NCBI RefSeq assembly: GCF_016900875.1
Contig: NZ_JAFEUM010000003.1
Location: 310,001-374,000, forward strand
Length of the DNA: 64,000 nucleotides
Direction: 5' to 3'
From: Vibrio ulleungensis
Lineage (GTDB): Bacteria; Pseudomonadota; Gammaproteobacteria; Enterobacterales; Vibrionaceae
Shown: positions 44,479 to 52,456 of the stretch, in pieces
Layout: each line of letters begins with the position of its first letter
How positions within the stretch are numbered: position 1 is the first letter of the stretch
The notes under the pieces: generated by a model
Seen by the model: the letters and a program-made list of their open reading frames with translations, nothing else
What the model was told of the DNA's origin: nothing
Database searches by the model: none
Program-made: the position numbers and the translations under genes

Positions 44479-44523
44479 TGTCTATTTTTGAACTCTATAG
44501 TGTTTCGTAGAATAGCGCCATCA
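44479..44523 (+). promoter_or_regulatory. Promoter element shared with the DUF2798-CMD operon
   Basis: TGTCTATTTTTGA at 44479-44491 and CCATCA at 44518-44523 recur in front of the DUF2798-CMD operon (46129-46141 and 46168-46173), with the same 39-base offset and a TATAG/AATAG-like block between. This is a likely common promoter with a shared regulator site, probably for the LysR protein at 45140-46063. It lies 29 bases before the DoxX-like gene. Confidence 0.65.
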
Positions 44524-44551
44524 ACTGACTAAAATATAATGAAGGTTTGCT

Positions 44552-45067
44552 ATGAGCACATCACAACTAATTCTTGAGCTATCCCTTATCGGCACGATGC
44601 TACTCGTTACGGGTATTTTTTTGGTTCGTAGCTATGACAAAGCCGACAGCGTAGGAGCAAAAGTTCAAAAGATCCTAACTGGTCTTCTCGGTGCCTTTAT
44701 GGTGATGGCAGGAACCGTAAAATTTTTCGACCCGTTTACGACTATGTTTGTAAAACAAATTGCACTAAGTGAATTGCCTTTCCCAACTTTATCTCGATGG
44801 ATGGGTCAATTAGGTGAGATTTTTGCTGGTCTACTGCTACTTGTGGTGATGATCGGTAATAAGGTACTCGCAGTACCGATTAAAGATAAAGCCATACAGT
44901 TATCAACGCTACTAACGACAGCAATTATGATTGTCGCTGTGTATGTTCACCTATTGCCAAGTGTGCCAGCCGAAGTGCTACCGCTTCAGTCTAAACCACC
45001 TGTACTGACACTGATTATTCTTGGTTTAGCTTGGTTGAATACATTCTTATATTTTCTTAAAAAGTAA
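44552..45067 (+). CDS. DoxX-like small membrane protein
   Basis: 171 residues with four hydrophobic segments: 7-25, 41-57 (KILTGLLGAFMVMAGTVKFFDP), 88-106 and 114-134, with a fifth near the end. The AGTVKFFDP and MGQLGEIFAG patterns recall the DoxX/DoxD group of membrane proteins linked with oxidative and thiol stress. It shares its upstream promoter element with the DUF2798-CMD operon, suggesting a joint stress response. A terminator follows. Confidence 0.65.
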   Translation: MSTSQLILELSLIGTMLLVTGIFLVRSYDKADSVGAKVQKILTGLLGAFMVMAGTVKFFDPFTTMFVKQIALSELPFPTLSRWMGQLGEIFAGLLLLVVMIGNKVLAVPIKDKAIQLSTLLTTAIMIVAVYVHLLPSVPAEVLPLQSKPPVLTLIILGLAWLNTFLYFLKK

Positions 45068-45089
45068 CCACTAGAATCACAGAATAAAC

Positions 45090-45121
45090 GCCAGATTAGT
45101 TCATTTAGTCTGGCATTTTTT
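45090..45121 (+). terminator. Terminator between DoxX-like gene and convergent LysR
   Basis: GCCAGA (45090-45095) pairs with TCTGGC (45109-45114), extended by TTAG/AGT pairing, and followed by a T-run at 45116-45121. It serves the plus-strand gene. Confidence 0.75.
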
Positions 45122-45139
45122 ATTGCATAAATACAATAA

Positions 45140-46063
45140 CTATAAATCTCGCTCTGAATTGATTGAAGCCAAAAACTCAGCCGATTGCCCAAAGCTTTCA
45201 AAAATCATGTCTCTAAAGGCAACCACTCTGGTCGCTATCAGTTTTCTGTCTGCCCACACCAAGAATGCCTTACCTGTTGGGCATTTAACGCCTGGCAATA
45301 CCTCTACTAACTCTTTTCTTTCGGCTCGCTTTTCAAAGGCTGCTCTTGGTATCATACAGATCCCTGCACCTGCCAATGTCGCATCTATGTTCAAACGTAG
45401 ACTGCTAACAGAATATCGTGGTTGATAAGGAATACGGATCGCTTTGCCGTCTTCTTTTAGTTCCCAATATGGCAAGTTATTCCCTGACAGTAGTTGGTGA
45501 TTAATCAGCTCTTCTGCCCGCTCGGGCTGACCATGTCTTTCAATATAGCTAGGTGATGCCGCTAGCATTAATGGTGACTCAAACAACTGACGCTGTATTA
45601 AATGACTGGCATGAGGTGGCGTCGTCACAATCGCAAGGTCAATCTGCTCATCAAAGAAACGCTCAGTGCCTGCACTAAATTGAATCGTTACGGAGACCTC
45701 TGGGTGGGTCTGCATAAATTCAATCGCCATCTTTTGCAGGAAGTTATCAGCAAATGGCTCTGGGCAAGAGACTCGGATTTCACCCGTTAATACTGGTTGG
45801 CTATTAGAAAGCTGCGTCCACTCATCATTTAACTGCATAAAGAGAGCAGCGAAGCGCTGATAGTATTCGTCACCTGCTGTAGTCAGTTGGAACTGCTTTG
45901 CATTACGGTGTACCAGCTTCTCACCTAGTTTATCTTCAAGACTTGCGACGGCTCTTGAAAGCGTTGGTGCTGAAACGTGGGTTTTAAGGCTCGCGGCTGC
46001 AAAACCACCACACTCAACAGATTGACAAAACAGATAGAGGTTAGAGATGTCCTTTGCTTTCAT
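45140..46063 (-). CDS. LysR-family transcriptional regulator
   Basis: 307 residues. HTH in GGFAAASLKTHVSAPTLSRAVASLEDKLG (about 18-46), effector domain from about 90. It is divergent from the DUF2798-CMD operon (46209) and convergent with the DoxX-like gene. The shared promoter element in front of both flanking genes makes it the best candidate regulator of a small redox regulon. The branch resembles regulators that sense oxidants or aromatic compounds, but the signal is unknown. Confidence 0.85.
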   Translation of the reverse strand: MKAKDISNLYLFCQSVECGGFAAASLKTHVSAPTLSRAVASLEDKLGEKLVHRNAKQFQLTTAGDEYYQRFAALFMQLNDEWTQLSNSQPVLTGEIRVSCPEPFADNFLQKMAIEFMQTHPEVSVTIQFSAGTERFFDEQIDLAIVTTPPHASHLIQRQLFESPLMLAASPSYIERHGQPERAEELINHQLLSGNNLPYWELKEDGKAIRIPYQPRYSVSSLRLNIDATLAGAGICMIPRAAFEKRAERKELVEVLPGVKCPTGKAFLVWADRKLIATRVVAFRDMIFESFGQSAEFLASINSERDL

Positions 46064-46128
46064 TTGATCACCAATGAGAGTTGTACTCTGAGTTAATCAT
46101 TCAAATGTGAAAGATTCAAGTTCAATGT

Positions 46129-46173
46129 TGTCTATTTTTGATTGCGAAAATCAGGACTAATATAGCCCCATCA
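46129..46173 (+). promoter_or_regulatory. Promoter element of the DUF2798-CMD operon
   Basis: TGTCTATTTTTGA (46129-46141) and CCATCA (46168-46173), offset 39 bases, repeat the arrangement seen before the DoxX-like gene. TAATATAG between them is a plausible -10. The element lies in the divergent region between lysR and the DUF2798 gene. Confidence 0.65.
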
Positions 46174-46208
46174 GTTAGCCAATCGTAGTCAAGCTAAGAG
46201 AGAGCAGC

Positions 46209-46451
46209 ATGAAAAAATTTCCACGTAAGTTCCAGTACCCACTAATGGTTTCTATGGTTCTACCAACTATGCTGCTTAGCATGCCAGCTATCATGGTTGC
46301 TAAGACACTACCGACAAACGGTGTGTTCTTCGATGCATGGTTAAACGCAGTTTCACAAATGGTGCCATCGGCACTGCTGGTTTTAGCCCTCGTTGCACCA
46401 ACGGTTCGTCTGTTCGTAACCAAAGTGCTGCTAGAGCCAGAAGTAAAATAA
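46209..46451 (+). CDS. DUF2798 small membrane protein
   Basis: 80 residues with two transmembrane segments (FQYPLMVSMVLPTMLLSMPAIMV and PSALLVLALVAPTVRLFV), the usual length and layout of DUF2798 (PxK-F-like start, two helices). Function unknown. It is followed after 38 bases by the CMD gene on the same strand; the two are probably one operon under the divergent LysR. Confidence 0.8.
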   Translation: MKKFPRKFQYPLMVSMVLPTMLLSMPAIMVAKTLPTNGVFFDAWLNAVSQMVPSALLVLALVAPTVRLFVTKVLLEPEVK

Positions 46452-46489
46452 ATCAGTAAAGTTAATAAGTTAGAGAATAGGAAAAGAAA

Positions 46490-47041
46490 ATGTGCGAGTT
46501 TAAACTACACACTGTTGAGTCAGCACCTGAGAAAAGCAAAGCAATCCTTGAAGGCGCACAAAAGCAAATGGGTATGGTTCCTGGTCTTTACGCAGTAATG
46601 GCTGAGTCTCCTCAAATCCTAACGGCTTACACGCAACTACATCAGCAATTCACCAACACATCATTCGACGCTGAAGAGCTAACGGTAGTATGGCAAACCA
46701 TTAACGTTGAACACGAGTGTCACTACTGCGTTCCTGCACACACTGGTATTGCACATTCAATGAAAGTTGATTCAGCACTGACTGAAGCACTGCGTAACGA
46801 TGAAGCGATGCCTACAGAAAAGCTTCAAGCATTAAAAGACTTCACTCTCGCGGTAGTACGTGATCGCGGGAACGTCTCAGAGGCAGATTTAGCAGCATTC
46901 TTTGCTGCGGGTTACGGTCAGCAACAGGTACTTGAGGTGATCCTTGGCCTATCGCAAAAAGTGATCAGCAACTACGTAAACCACGTTGCTCACACCCCAG
47001 TAGACAAAGTATTTGAGAAGTTTGCTTGGTCTAAAAAATAG
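46490..47041 (+). CDS. AhpD-like CMD-family protein, paralogue
   Basis: 183 residues; ExxCxxCxxxH seen as EHECHYCVPAH (Cys77, Cys80, His84). About 79% identical by count to the gene at 21027, so the two are recent paralogues or one is horizontally acquired. Probably a thiol-based peroxidase. Here it sits in a LysR-governed operon with DUF2798, while the paralogue is under a TetR repressor. Terminator directly downstream. Confidence 0.85.
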   Translation: MCEFKLHTVESAPEKSKAILEGAQKQMGMVPGLYAVMAESPQILTAYTQLHQQFTNTSFDAEELTVVWQTINVEHECHYCVPAHTGIAHSMKVDSALTEALRNDEAMPTEKLQALKDFTLAVVRDRGNVSEADLAAFFAAGYGQQQVLEVILGLSQKVISNYVNHVAHTPVDKVFEKFAWSKK

Positions 47042-47062
47042 TCCTACGAGCTAGATGTCATC

Positions 47063-47090
47063 GAGCGAACGAGTAAGTTCGCTCTTTTTT
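47063..47090 (+). terminator. Rho-independent terminator after the CMD gene
   Basis: GAGCGAAC (47063-47070) pairs with GTTCGCTC (47077-47084), followed by TTTTTT (47085-47090), 22 bases after the CMD stop. Confidence 0.9.
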
Positions 47091-47141
47091 CACAATACTT
47101 CATGTTTGGATGCTGTTCACAACAGTACAACGAGGGAGCAT

Positions 47142-47726
47142 ATGGAGTGCAAGAAAACGGGTGTAAAAAAGCCATTTAGATTAGAGGAAATTTGGCGGAT
47201 TAGGACTCGCTTAGAGCTCAGTAATAATCTGATGGAACTATCTCTTCTTAATCTTGCAATCGAAAGCAAGCTACGTTCAAACGACCTCTTATCACTAAGG
47301 GTGTCAGATGTTTCATCTAACTTCTTAGTATTCAACCGTGTCCAATATGTTCAGAAATAGACTGGCAATGACGTTCAGTTTGAGATCACTCAGAGAACAC
47401 AGCAAACGCTGAGCCATTGGATTAAAGATCAAGAGCTTCAACCTAAAGACTACCTTTTCCCAAGCCCACGAAAGCCTAATCAATCTCTAAGCTACTCATA
47501 TTACCGTCGAATCATTCGGAGTTGGGCACTTGCTTTAGGTCATAACCCTGGTCTATATGGAACCCACTCACTGCGCCGAACCAAAGCAACACTGATTTAT
47601 CAGAAGACCAAAAATATTCGAGCGATCCAGCTTTTGCTTGGTCACACCAAAATTGAAAATACGATCAAATATTTGGGGGTAGAGATAGAGGATGCTCTTC
47701 GGTTATCGGAAGAAATTGAGAGCTGA
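47142..47726 (+). pseudogene. Tyrosine recombinase/integrase with one in-frame stop
   Basis: A single frame from the ATG at 47142 (after GAGGGAGCAT) to a TGA at 47724-47726 would code for 194 residues, with a TAG at 47358-47360 inside. Catalytic residues of tyrosine recombinases are visible: Arg in SKLRSNDLLSLRV, HSLRRT (HxxR), GHTKIENT (His) and KYLG (Tyr). It lacks the N-terminal DNA-binding domain and is like the short XerC-type recombinases common in plasmids and islands. The stop lies between the first Arg and the HxxR motif, so without suppression the protein is dead. Confidence 0.75.
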
Positions 47727-48067
47727 TTGACAAGAATTAATTATAACAGGCACACGGATTAGAGCATTGACTCTATCACATTGTTGTCCAATACCGTGTT
47801 AAAACCTGCGCCGAAGAATTGCGATATAGAACAAATATCTGTTTGAGAAAGCAACGCCTTAATGAGTTTGATGTGACTATACATTAAGGCTTTGGAATGC
47901 GTTTACTAGGTCAAAGCAACAGGAAAGCGCAATGGCTTGGCCCAAGTGCCGCGTTTTTTAATGTCTGCAAACTCACCGTTTAATCGGTTTGTGTGGTCAG
48001 AGTTTGCGCCAATCGCATAGACCATGACGCGAATAATCGCTTTGACAAGAACTTGTATGTTGCGATG
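47727..48067. other. Gap after the recombinase holding a minus-strand fragment
   Basis: 341 bases. The right half contains a short minus-strand frame (47906-48065) described separately. The left half has no gene, repeat or hairpin I can name. Confidence 0.5.
47906..48065 (-). other. Short minus-strand frame, possible gene tail
   Basis: A frame of about 52 codons without an early ATG reads ...VLVKAIIRVMVYAIGANSDHTNRLNGEFADIKKRGTW and ends at 47906-47908. The only ATG would give about 39 residues. It follows directly after the DUF2955 gene on the same strand. It may be the end of a deleted gene or a small coupled protein. Confidence 0.3.
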
Positions 48068-49108
48068 TTACTTGCTTTGAATGCTGGTTAACTTTTGGGG
48101 GCGATTGAAGATAAATCGGTCTAGCACCTGTAAGCTTGCCACTATGTACATGATGGCCAGGCTTATTAGAGTCACCCGCGTTACCAACGACATAAAGAAG
48201 TCAGCATTTTCTCCCATACCGCCATTAATAAGCACCAAAATACAGCTCACTGCAGAGCCGTAGTACGCCGCGTATGGGTCTTTGGAAAACACTTTAGAGC
48301 CGACAAACAACATCACTGCAAACATGATTAGCAGGAAAAATTCGTACCTAGGTACGGCGACGATGGCCCAATAAATGACCATCGCCATTACTCCCCCTAA
48401 AACGGTCGAAATCAGCGACTTTCGCCCCGCGGCTTTGCCAGCGGTTAAGTCGGGTTTTAAGGTGAATATTGCGGCAAAAATCATAGTCAGTATGAGGTCA
48501 CTGCGACTGTATATTAGGCAATATGAAGCGATTGGAAATGCCACTAGGGTGCTTTTAAGTGCCAGCTTAGCGGCAACAGGAGAATAGACTCGTTGAAATC
48601 CTCCTGTGTCGGGAAGGACGGCGTTGGTTGGATCCGGCACGAGAAAGTGTGCAAACCATACCCAAAGCACCGCAAGCCAAGCAGACATCACCAGACCCGC
48701 GCTCAGGCTAATCGCGATTTGATCCCAAATTTGTGTCAGCATTGGCAGCAGCAACACGCTGAGTAGCGTCATCAGGGTGAGCCAAAATGAACCACCGCGA
48801 TTAATGTAATAGTAGATAAAGAATAGCGCGACAAACTGAGCGCCTAAGCACAGTAGTGGAAAGCGCACAAAGAAAATCGCAAAGGTGAGTCCAATAGAAA
48901 AGCCAATCAAGGTATTGAGCATGGTTCTTAAACCTTGCTTTAGAGTAGGCTTAGGTAAAGGCATAGATAGCAACAGGGCGGTAAACAGTGGAAACAGGAA
49001 CGCCAAAGGCCATTCCACACCATAAGCTAAGGCCAATGCGCTCGTGACACCGACAGCGAACCGCAATTGGCTGGCTGTCATCGGATCTGAGATGAATTTT
49101 GATCGCAT
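48068..49108 (-). CDS. DUF2955/FUSC-like inner-membrane protein
   Basis: 346 residues with two blocks of membrane helices (about 12-160 and 185-330), the arrangement of FUSC/aromatic acid exporter-like proteins (AaeB type). PTLKQGLRTMLNTLIGFSIG and AAGRKSLISTVLGGVMAMV are typical. It starts nine bases after the HlyD-type gene, so the two probably form an exporter for small organic acids or drugs. Confidence 0.75.
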   Translation of the reverse strand: MRSKFISDPMTASQLRFAVGVTSALALAYGVEWPLAFLFPLFTALLLSMPLPKPTLKQGLRTMLNTLIGFSIGLTFAIFFVRFPLLCLGAQFVALFFIYYYINRGGSFWLTLMTLLSVLLLPMLTQIWDQIAISLSAGLVMSAWLAVLWVWFAHFLVPDPTNAVLPDTGGFQRVYSPVAAKLALKSTLVAFPIASYCLIYSRSDLILTMIFAAIFTLKPDLTAGKAAGRKSLISTVLGGVMAMVIYWAIVAVPRYEFFLLIMFAVMLFVGSKVFSKDPYAAYYGSAVSCILVLINGGMGENADFFMSLVTRVTLISLAIMYIVASLQVLDRFIFNRPQKLTSIQSK

Positions 49109-49117
49109 GGTTAACCT

Positions 49118-50254
49118 TTAATAGATGAACGACAACCAGCTTAGTACTGTGATCCACACCTTTCCTATGACATTTAGGATTGGGCTTTCTTCATTATAGA
49201 CCTGTACATCGACTTGCCCGCCAACGCGTTTTAACCCCGCAGGTACTGGCTCGGCAAACTCAATAATGACAGGGAAACGTTGCGGGTCGCGCAACCAACC
49301 AGTGCTTGATTTTACGGTTTGTAAGCTGCCTACGGTACCTTGATTGTCGGTTGAAACGGCAAAACCTACAGAGCGGACTACACCTTTGTAGAGTGTGCCA
49401 GGCATAATATCGAGCAGTAGGTCAACTTCCGCACCAGGCTGTAAATGGGCGAGGTTATTTTCTTTAAGGTTTGCTTGAACCCACACGCTTTCGGCTTCCA
49501 CAAAGGTCATGGCTGCGGCGCCTGCTTTCGCGTAATAGCCTTTTTCGATCTGTAGGTTGGTGACGCCCCCTAATGCCGGAGCGATCACTTTGGTACGACT
49601 CAAATCAAGCTGCGCTTTTTTGAGAGTAGCCATTGCAGAGCGAATGCGAGGGTTGTTTTCTCCTTCAGCACCCAGTGATTGCCTTGCTTTTTCTAAGTTC
49701 GCTTGAGCGCTGTCTACTTGGGCTCTGGCAGCCTTGATTGCGGCTCTTGCTTTATCACCTTCGGACTTGGAATACAGGTTACGCTCTTCTAACTCAAAGA
49801 CACGCGCACTTTGAGCGTTCACATGTTCTAGATTGGTCTCAGCCTGTACCAACCCAGCTTGTGCGGTTGCTACGCTCGCCGTACCTGCGCCAAGTTCTTG
49901 TCCAGCCAGTTCCAAACTGGTTTGAGCATTTTCTACCGCAAGAATGTAATCGGAGGGGTCAATTTCAAACAGTTCTGTTCCGGCTTCAACAAACTGATCG
50001 TTTGTCACATTGACGTCGAGTACGCGGCCTGACACTTGAGGAACAATAGGGATGACGTATGCCTGGACTTTGGCTTGATCGGTCCATGGCGTGAATCGGT
50101 CAGCAAACATGTACCAGATAAAAAATACACCAGCGATCACTAGAGTCATTTGAGTCAATCGCTTAACTGGATCGGCTTTAGGGGCTGCAGTGGGTTGTTC
50201 AGTCACGTCATTTTTAGTCGCTTCTTCCGATTCTGGCTGGGTCTTCTCGGTCAT
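49118..50254 (-). CDS. HlyD/EmrA-family periplasmic adaptor
   Basis: 378 residues: cytoplasmic N terminus, one membrane helix (about 32-50, QMTLVIAGVFFIWYMFA), lipoyl half (IPIVPQVSGRVLDVNVTNDQFV), a helical hairpin rich in Ala and Gln (about 105-215), the second lipoyl half (VIAPALGGVTNLQIEKGYY) and barrel. It partners with the DUF2955 protein that follows. The gene starts upstream of the possible sRNA region on the other strand. Confidence 0.8.
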   Translation of the reverse strand: MTEKTQPESEEATKNDVTEQPTAAPKADPVKRLTQMTLVIAGVFFIWYMFADRFTPWTDQAKVQAYVIPIVPQVSGRVLDVNVTNDQFVEAGTELFEIDPSDYILAVENAQTSLELAGQELGAGTASVATAQAGLVQAETNLEHVNAQSARVFELEERNLYSKSEGDKARAAIKAARAQVDSAQANLEKARQSLGAEGENNPRIRSAMATLKKAQLDLSRTKVIAPALGGVTNLQIEKGYYAKAGAAAMTFVEAESVWVQANLKENNLAHLQPGAEVDLLLDIMPGTLYKGVVRSVGFAVSTDNQGTVGSLQTVKSSTGWLRDPQRFPVIIEFAEPVPAGLKRVGGQVDVQVYNEESPILNVIGKVWITVLSWLSFIY

Positions 50255-50551
50255 AATTCCTTTCTCTCAACATGTGTTACGTAATGGTAACGAGATGGTT
50301 TTATAGTAGTGCTAATTAGGAAGAACTCCAAACAAATTAGTGACCTAATCTACTCTTTTCTATATGGAAATTTTACTCTTTGAGTAGGGCTCACGATCCG
50401 TGCAAGACACAAAAATCATGTGCCTGCCACGGAGGAAGTGGAGCCTTTTTGGTGCAAACGTGCAATTTATGAGTGCACCTCATGGTTTATTGTCCTTGAG
50501 TGATATTTTGTAACTTATTGTTTTTTATTATTAAATTAAACTCTCCAGTTT

Positions 50552-50567
50552 TGGCATGGGATTTGTA
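50552..50567 (+). promoter_or_regulatory. Sigma-54-like promoter
   Basis: TGGCATGGGATTTGTA matches the -24/-12 pattern TGGCAC-N5-TTGCA with GG at -24 and TTG at -12, but T in place of the C after TTG, which lowers confidence. No coding start follows before the terminator at 50623. Confidence 0.45.
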
Positions 50568-50576
50568 TTTACCCTA

Positions 50577-50647
50577 ATGTAATCATCCTTTTTTATTGTT
50601 GTGGGTAGACTATGGCTCCCTTGCTCCTCCATGAGGAGCTTTTTTTT
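50577..50647 (+). ncRNA. Candidate small RNA
   Basis: If the sigma-54-like promoter is real, transcription would begin near 50577 and stop at the terminator, giving about 70 nt with no start codon of note. The terminator is independent and does not serve any plus-strand gene upstream, which supports a separate transcript. It is not similar to Qrr RNAs as I remember them. Confidence 0.35.
50623..50647 (+). terminator. Strong terminator with no upstream gene
   Basis: GCTCCTC (50623-50629) pairs with GAGGAGC (50633-50639), followed by eight T. The nearest upstream plus-strand gene ends about 2.9 kb away, so an unannotated transcript must be the client. Confidence 0.85.
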
Positions 50648-50742
50648 GCCTGTCGATCAGGGTTGCATAGCGGTTGTCGATTGATTTCATTAACGAATTG
50701 AGGTCTGATACCAACATAAGCATTAATCAGGAGTGCAGGGAA

Positions 50743-51720
50743 GTGAGCACAATATTAGAGTGTATCCGTACCGTTGGGCGAGGTGAGCGTGGTCGTAAAC
50801 CTCTCGATCAACAGCAAGCAAAGCAGATTATGACCGAATATCTCGCGGGAGAGGTCGGTGATGACCAAATGGCGATGTTGTTGATGTTGATTCGCGTCAA
50901 CAATGAAACGCCTTTTGAGATCGCCGGTTTTACGCAAGCCTTTCAGTCAATTATTCCAACCCTATCGGCCGATTTTGATTGGCCTTGCTACGCGGGAAAG
51001 AAAAGCCGTTTAGACGATAATCAGCAAGAGATGGCGTTACCTTGGCATTTGATCGCTGCAAAAATCTTAAGTGGCACCGGTAAAAAAGTGTTGTTGCATG
51101 GCCACCTTGATGAAGGCTCACCACGTGTGCATTGCCGTGAATACCTAGCAAAGCTATCGATAGGTATGGCGGACTCTGTAGAATCAGCGCAAGCGTTACT
51201 TGATGAGCAAGCTATCGCTTATCTGCCTTTGTCACAGTATTCACCGCAAGCGGTAAAAATGCTGGACTGGAAAAAACGTTATGGTCTGCGAACCCCCATC
51301 AATACAGTAGTACGAGGGCTTAACCCTGGCCGAGCAAATTTTGGGGTGCGAGGCAGCTTTCATCCAGGCTTTCAGCAGCTGCATGCCGAGATTGAGCAGC
51401 AAGTAGGCCATTCAAGCGGTGCAGTAGTCTCGTTTAAGGGAGTATCGGGCGAAGCGGAGTTTAACCCAAAAGTCAGTCAGACATTGTGGCTTAGTGATCA
51501 GGAGGATGTCCATGAACACTATTGGCCAGCACTTGAACTGACGAGCTTGCCTGTGCCAAAACAGTGCCCATTAGGCACGCCGTCCGAGCTATTAATTACC
51601 ATGGCCAATCATGTTTACGCGTCACTTATTGTTGCGCTATTTGCCACAAACCAAGATTTAAACTCAAGCAAAGAGTCCGCTTTAGAGCTTTGGACGCAGT
51701 GGTGTAGCAATCAAAATTAG
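50743..51720 (+). CDS. ybiB: TrpD2/YbiB-type glycosyltransferase-like protein
   Basis: 325 residues from GTG at 50743, after AGGAGTGCAGGGAA; a longer frame from a TTG at 50674 has an unlikely leader. It follows the anthranilate phosphoribosyltransferase fold: N-terminal helical domain (ILECIRTVGRGERGRKPLD, ...AGEVGDDQMAMLLMLIRVNNE), then the central part with a diverged GTG motif (SGTGKKVLLHGHLDEGSPR) and VRGLNPGRANFGVRGSFHPG. YbiB proteins bind nucleic acid and lack TrpD activity. Followed by the CBS gene 98 bases on. Confidence 0.75.
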   Translation: MSTILECIRTVGRGERGRKPLDQQQAKQIMTEYLAGEVGDDQMAMLLMLIRVNNETPFEIAGFTQAFQSIIPTLSADFDWPCYAGKKSRLDDNQQEMALPWHLIAAKILSGTGKKVLLHGHLDEGSPRVHCREYLAKLSIGMADSVESAQALLDEQAIAYLPLSQYSPQAVKMLDWKKRYGLRTPINTVVRGLNPGRANFGVRGSFHPGFQQLHAEIEQQVGHSSGAVVSFKGVSGEAEFNPKVSQTLWLSDQEDVHEHYWPALELTSLPVPKQCPLGTPSELLITMANHVYASLIVALFATNQDLNSSKESALELWTQWCSNQN

Positions 51721-51818
51721 TCGAATTCGCAAAAATAAATCGCTTTTTTCTGGTCAAATTTAAATTTTAGTCAACACTATAACTATATGCTGTTGCTAAT
51801 TTTTTTAGGAGGGACGCG

Positions 51819-52235
51819 ATGCATTCCATTAAAGTTAAGGAATATATGGATCCACAAGCGGTGACGTTTACAAAAACCATGTCGTTAACCGCTGCGCTCG
51901 ATAAAGTGATTAAGTCGGGTAGGATGGGTGGCCCGGTGATCAACGAACATCGCGAAGTCATTGGCTTTATCTCAGAGCAGGATTTGCTCGAGCGATTGGT
52001 TAAGGTACTTTACCACAGTCAAGATACGCATATTGTGGATGATTGTATGTATCGTGATGTACTGACGGTTTCTCCAGAACTTCCCATTCTTGAGCTTGCA
52101 CAAATGATGAAGGTCAATAAGCCAAAGGTTTATCCTGTGGTTGATAATGGCAAGCTAGTGGGAATTATTTCTCGCGCTGACGTTATGAAAGCAGTCTCTA
52201 ACATGCTAGATGAGGTTTTCTCACACCCCGTATAA
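51819..52235 (+). CDS. Tandem CBS-domain protein
   Basis: 138 residues with two CBS modules (about 8-62 and 75-130): VKEYMDPQAVTFTKTMSL, GGPVINEHREVIGFISEQDLL, then VSPELPILELAQMM and VYPVVDNGKLVGIISRADVM. CBS pairs bind adenosine nucleotides and act as regulatory modules. A stand-alone pair like this probably tunes a partner protein. Strong ribosome site AGGAGGGACGCG. Confidence 0.85.
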   Translation: MHSIKVKEYMDPQAVTFTKTMSLTAALDKVIKSGRMGGPVINEHREVIGFISEQDLLERLVKVLYHSQDTHIVDDCMYRDVLTVSPELPILELAQMMKVNKPKVYPVVDNGKLVGIISRADVMKAVSNMLDEVFSHPV

Positions 52236-52262
52236 GCCTATTGACTATGCCTTACCAGTCAG

Positions 52263-52296
52263 AACGCGACGATAATCTTCGTCGCGTTTTTGTTTT
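52263..52296 (+). terminator. Rho-independent terminator after the CBS gene
   Basis: AACGCGACGA (52263-52272) pairs with TCGTCGCGTT (52279-52288), then TTTTGTTTTT. It ends 28 bases past the CBS stop and starts a clean unit for the transporter gene. Confidence 0.9.
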
Positions 52297-52456
52297 TAAC
52301 AAAAGGTGTAACCGATAAACGTTGTCCCGTCTCTTAGTTTTGTAATTCGATTACATAATCTGCTGATTAATTCACCATTAATTGATTTATGTCCGATTTT
52401 TACATCGAGAAGTGAAAGATAATCACACGTCTCCGAGCTCATGGACTAGCCAACCG

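Larger units (their letters stand above)
44028..44551. other. Intergenic stretch with terminator and regulated promoter
   Basis: 524 bases. It holds the hairpin at 44162-44190 and, near its end, the promoter-like element at 44479-44523 described separately. No reading frame of interest otherwise. Confidence 0.6.
50255..50742. other. Divergent gap holding a possible small RNA
   Basis: 488 bases between the HlyD-type gene and the YbiB-like gene. It includes a sigma-54-like promoter at 50552 and a strong terminator at 50623-50647, together suggesting a short transcript. The left part must hold the HlyD promoter. Confidence 0.5.
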
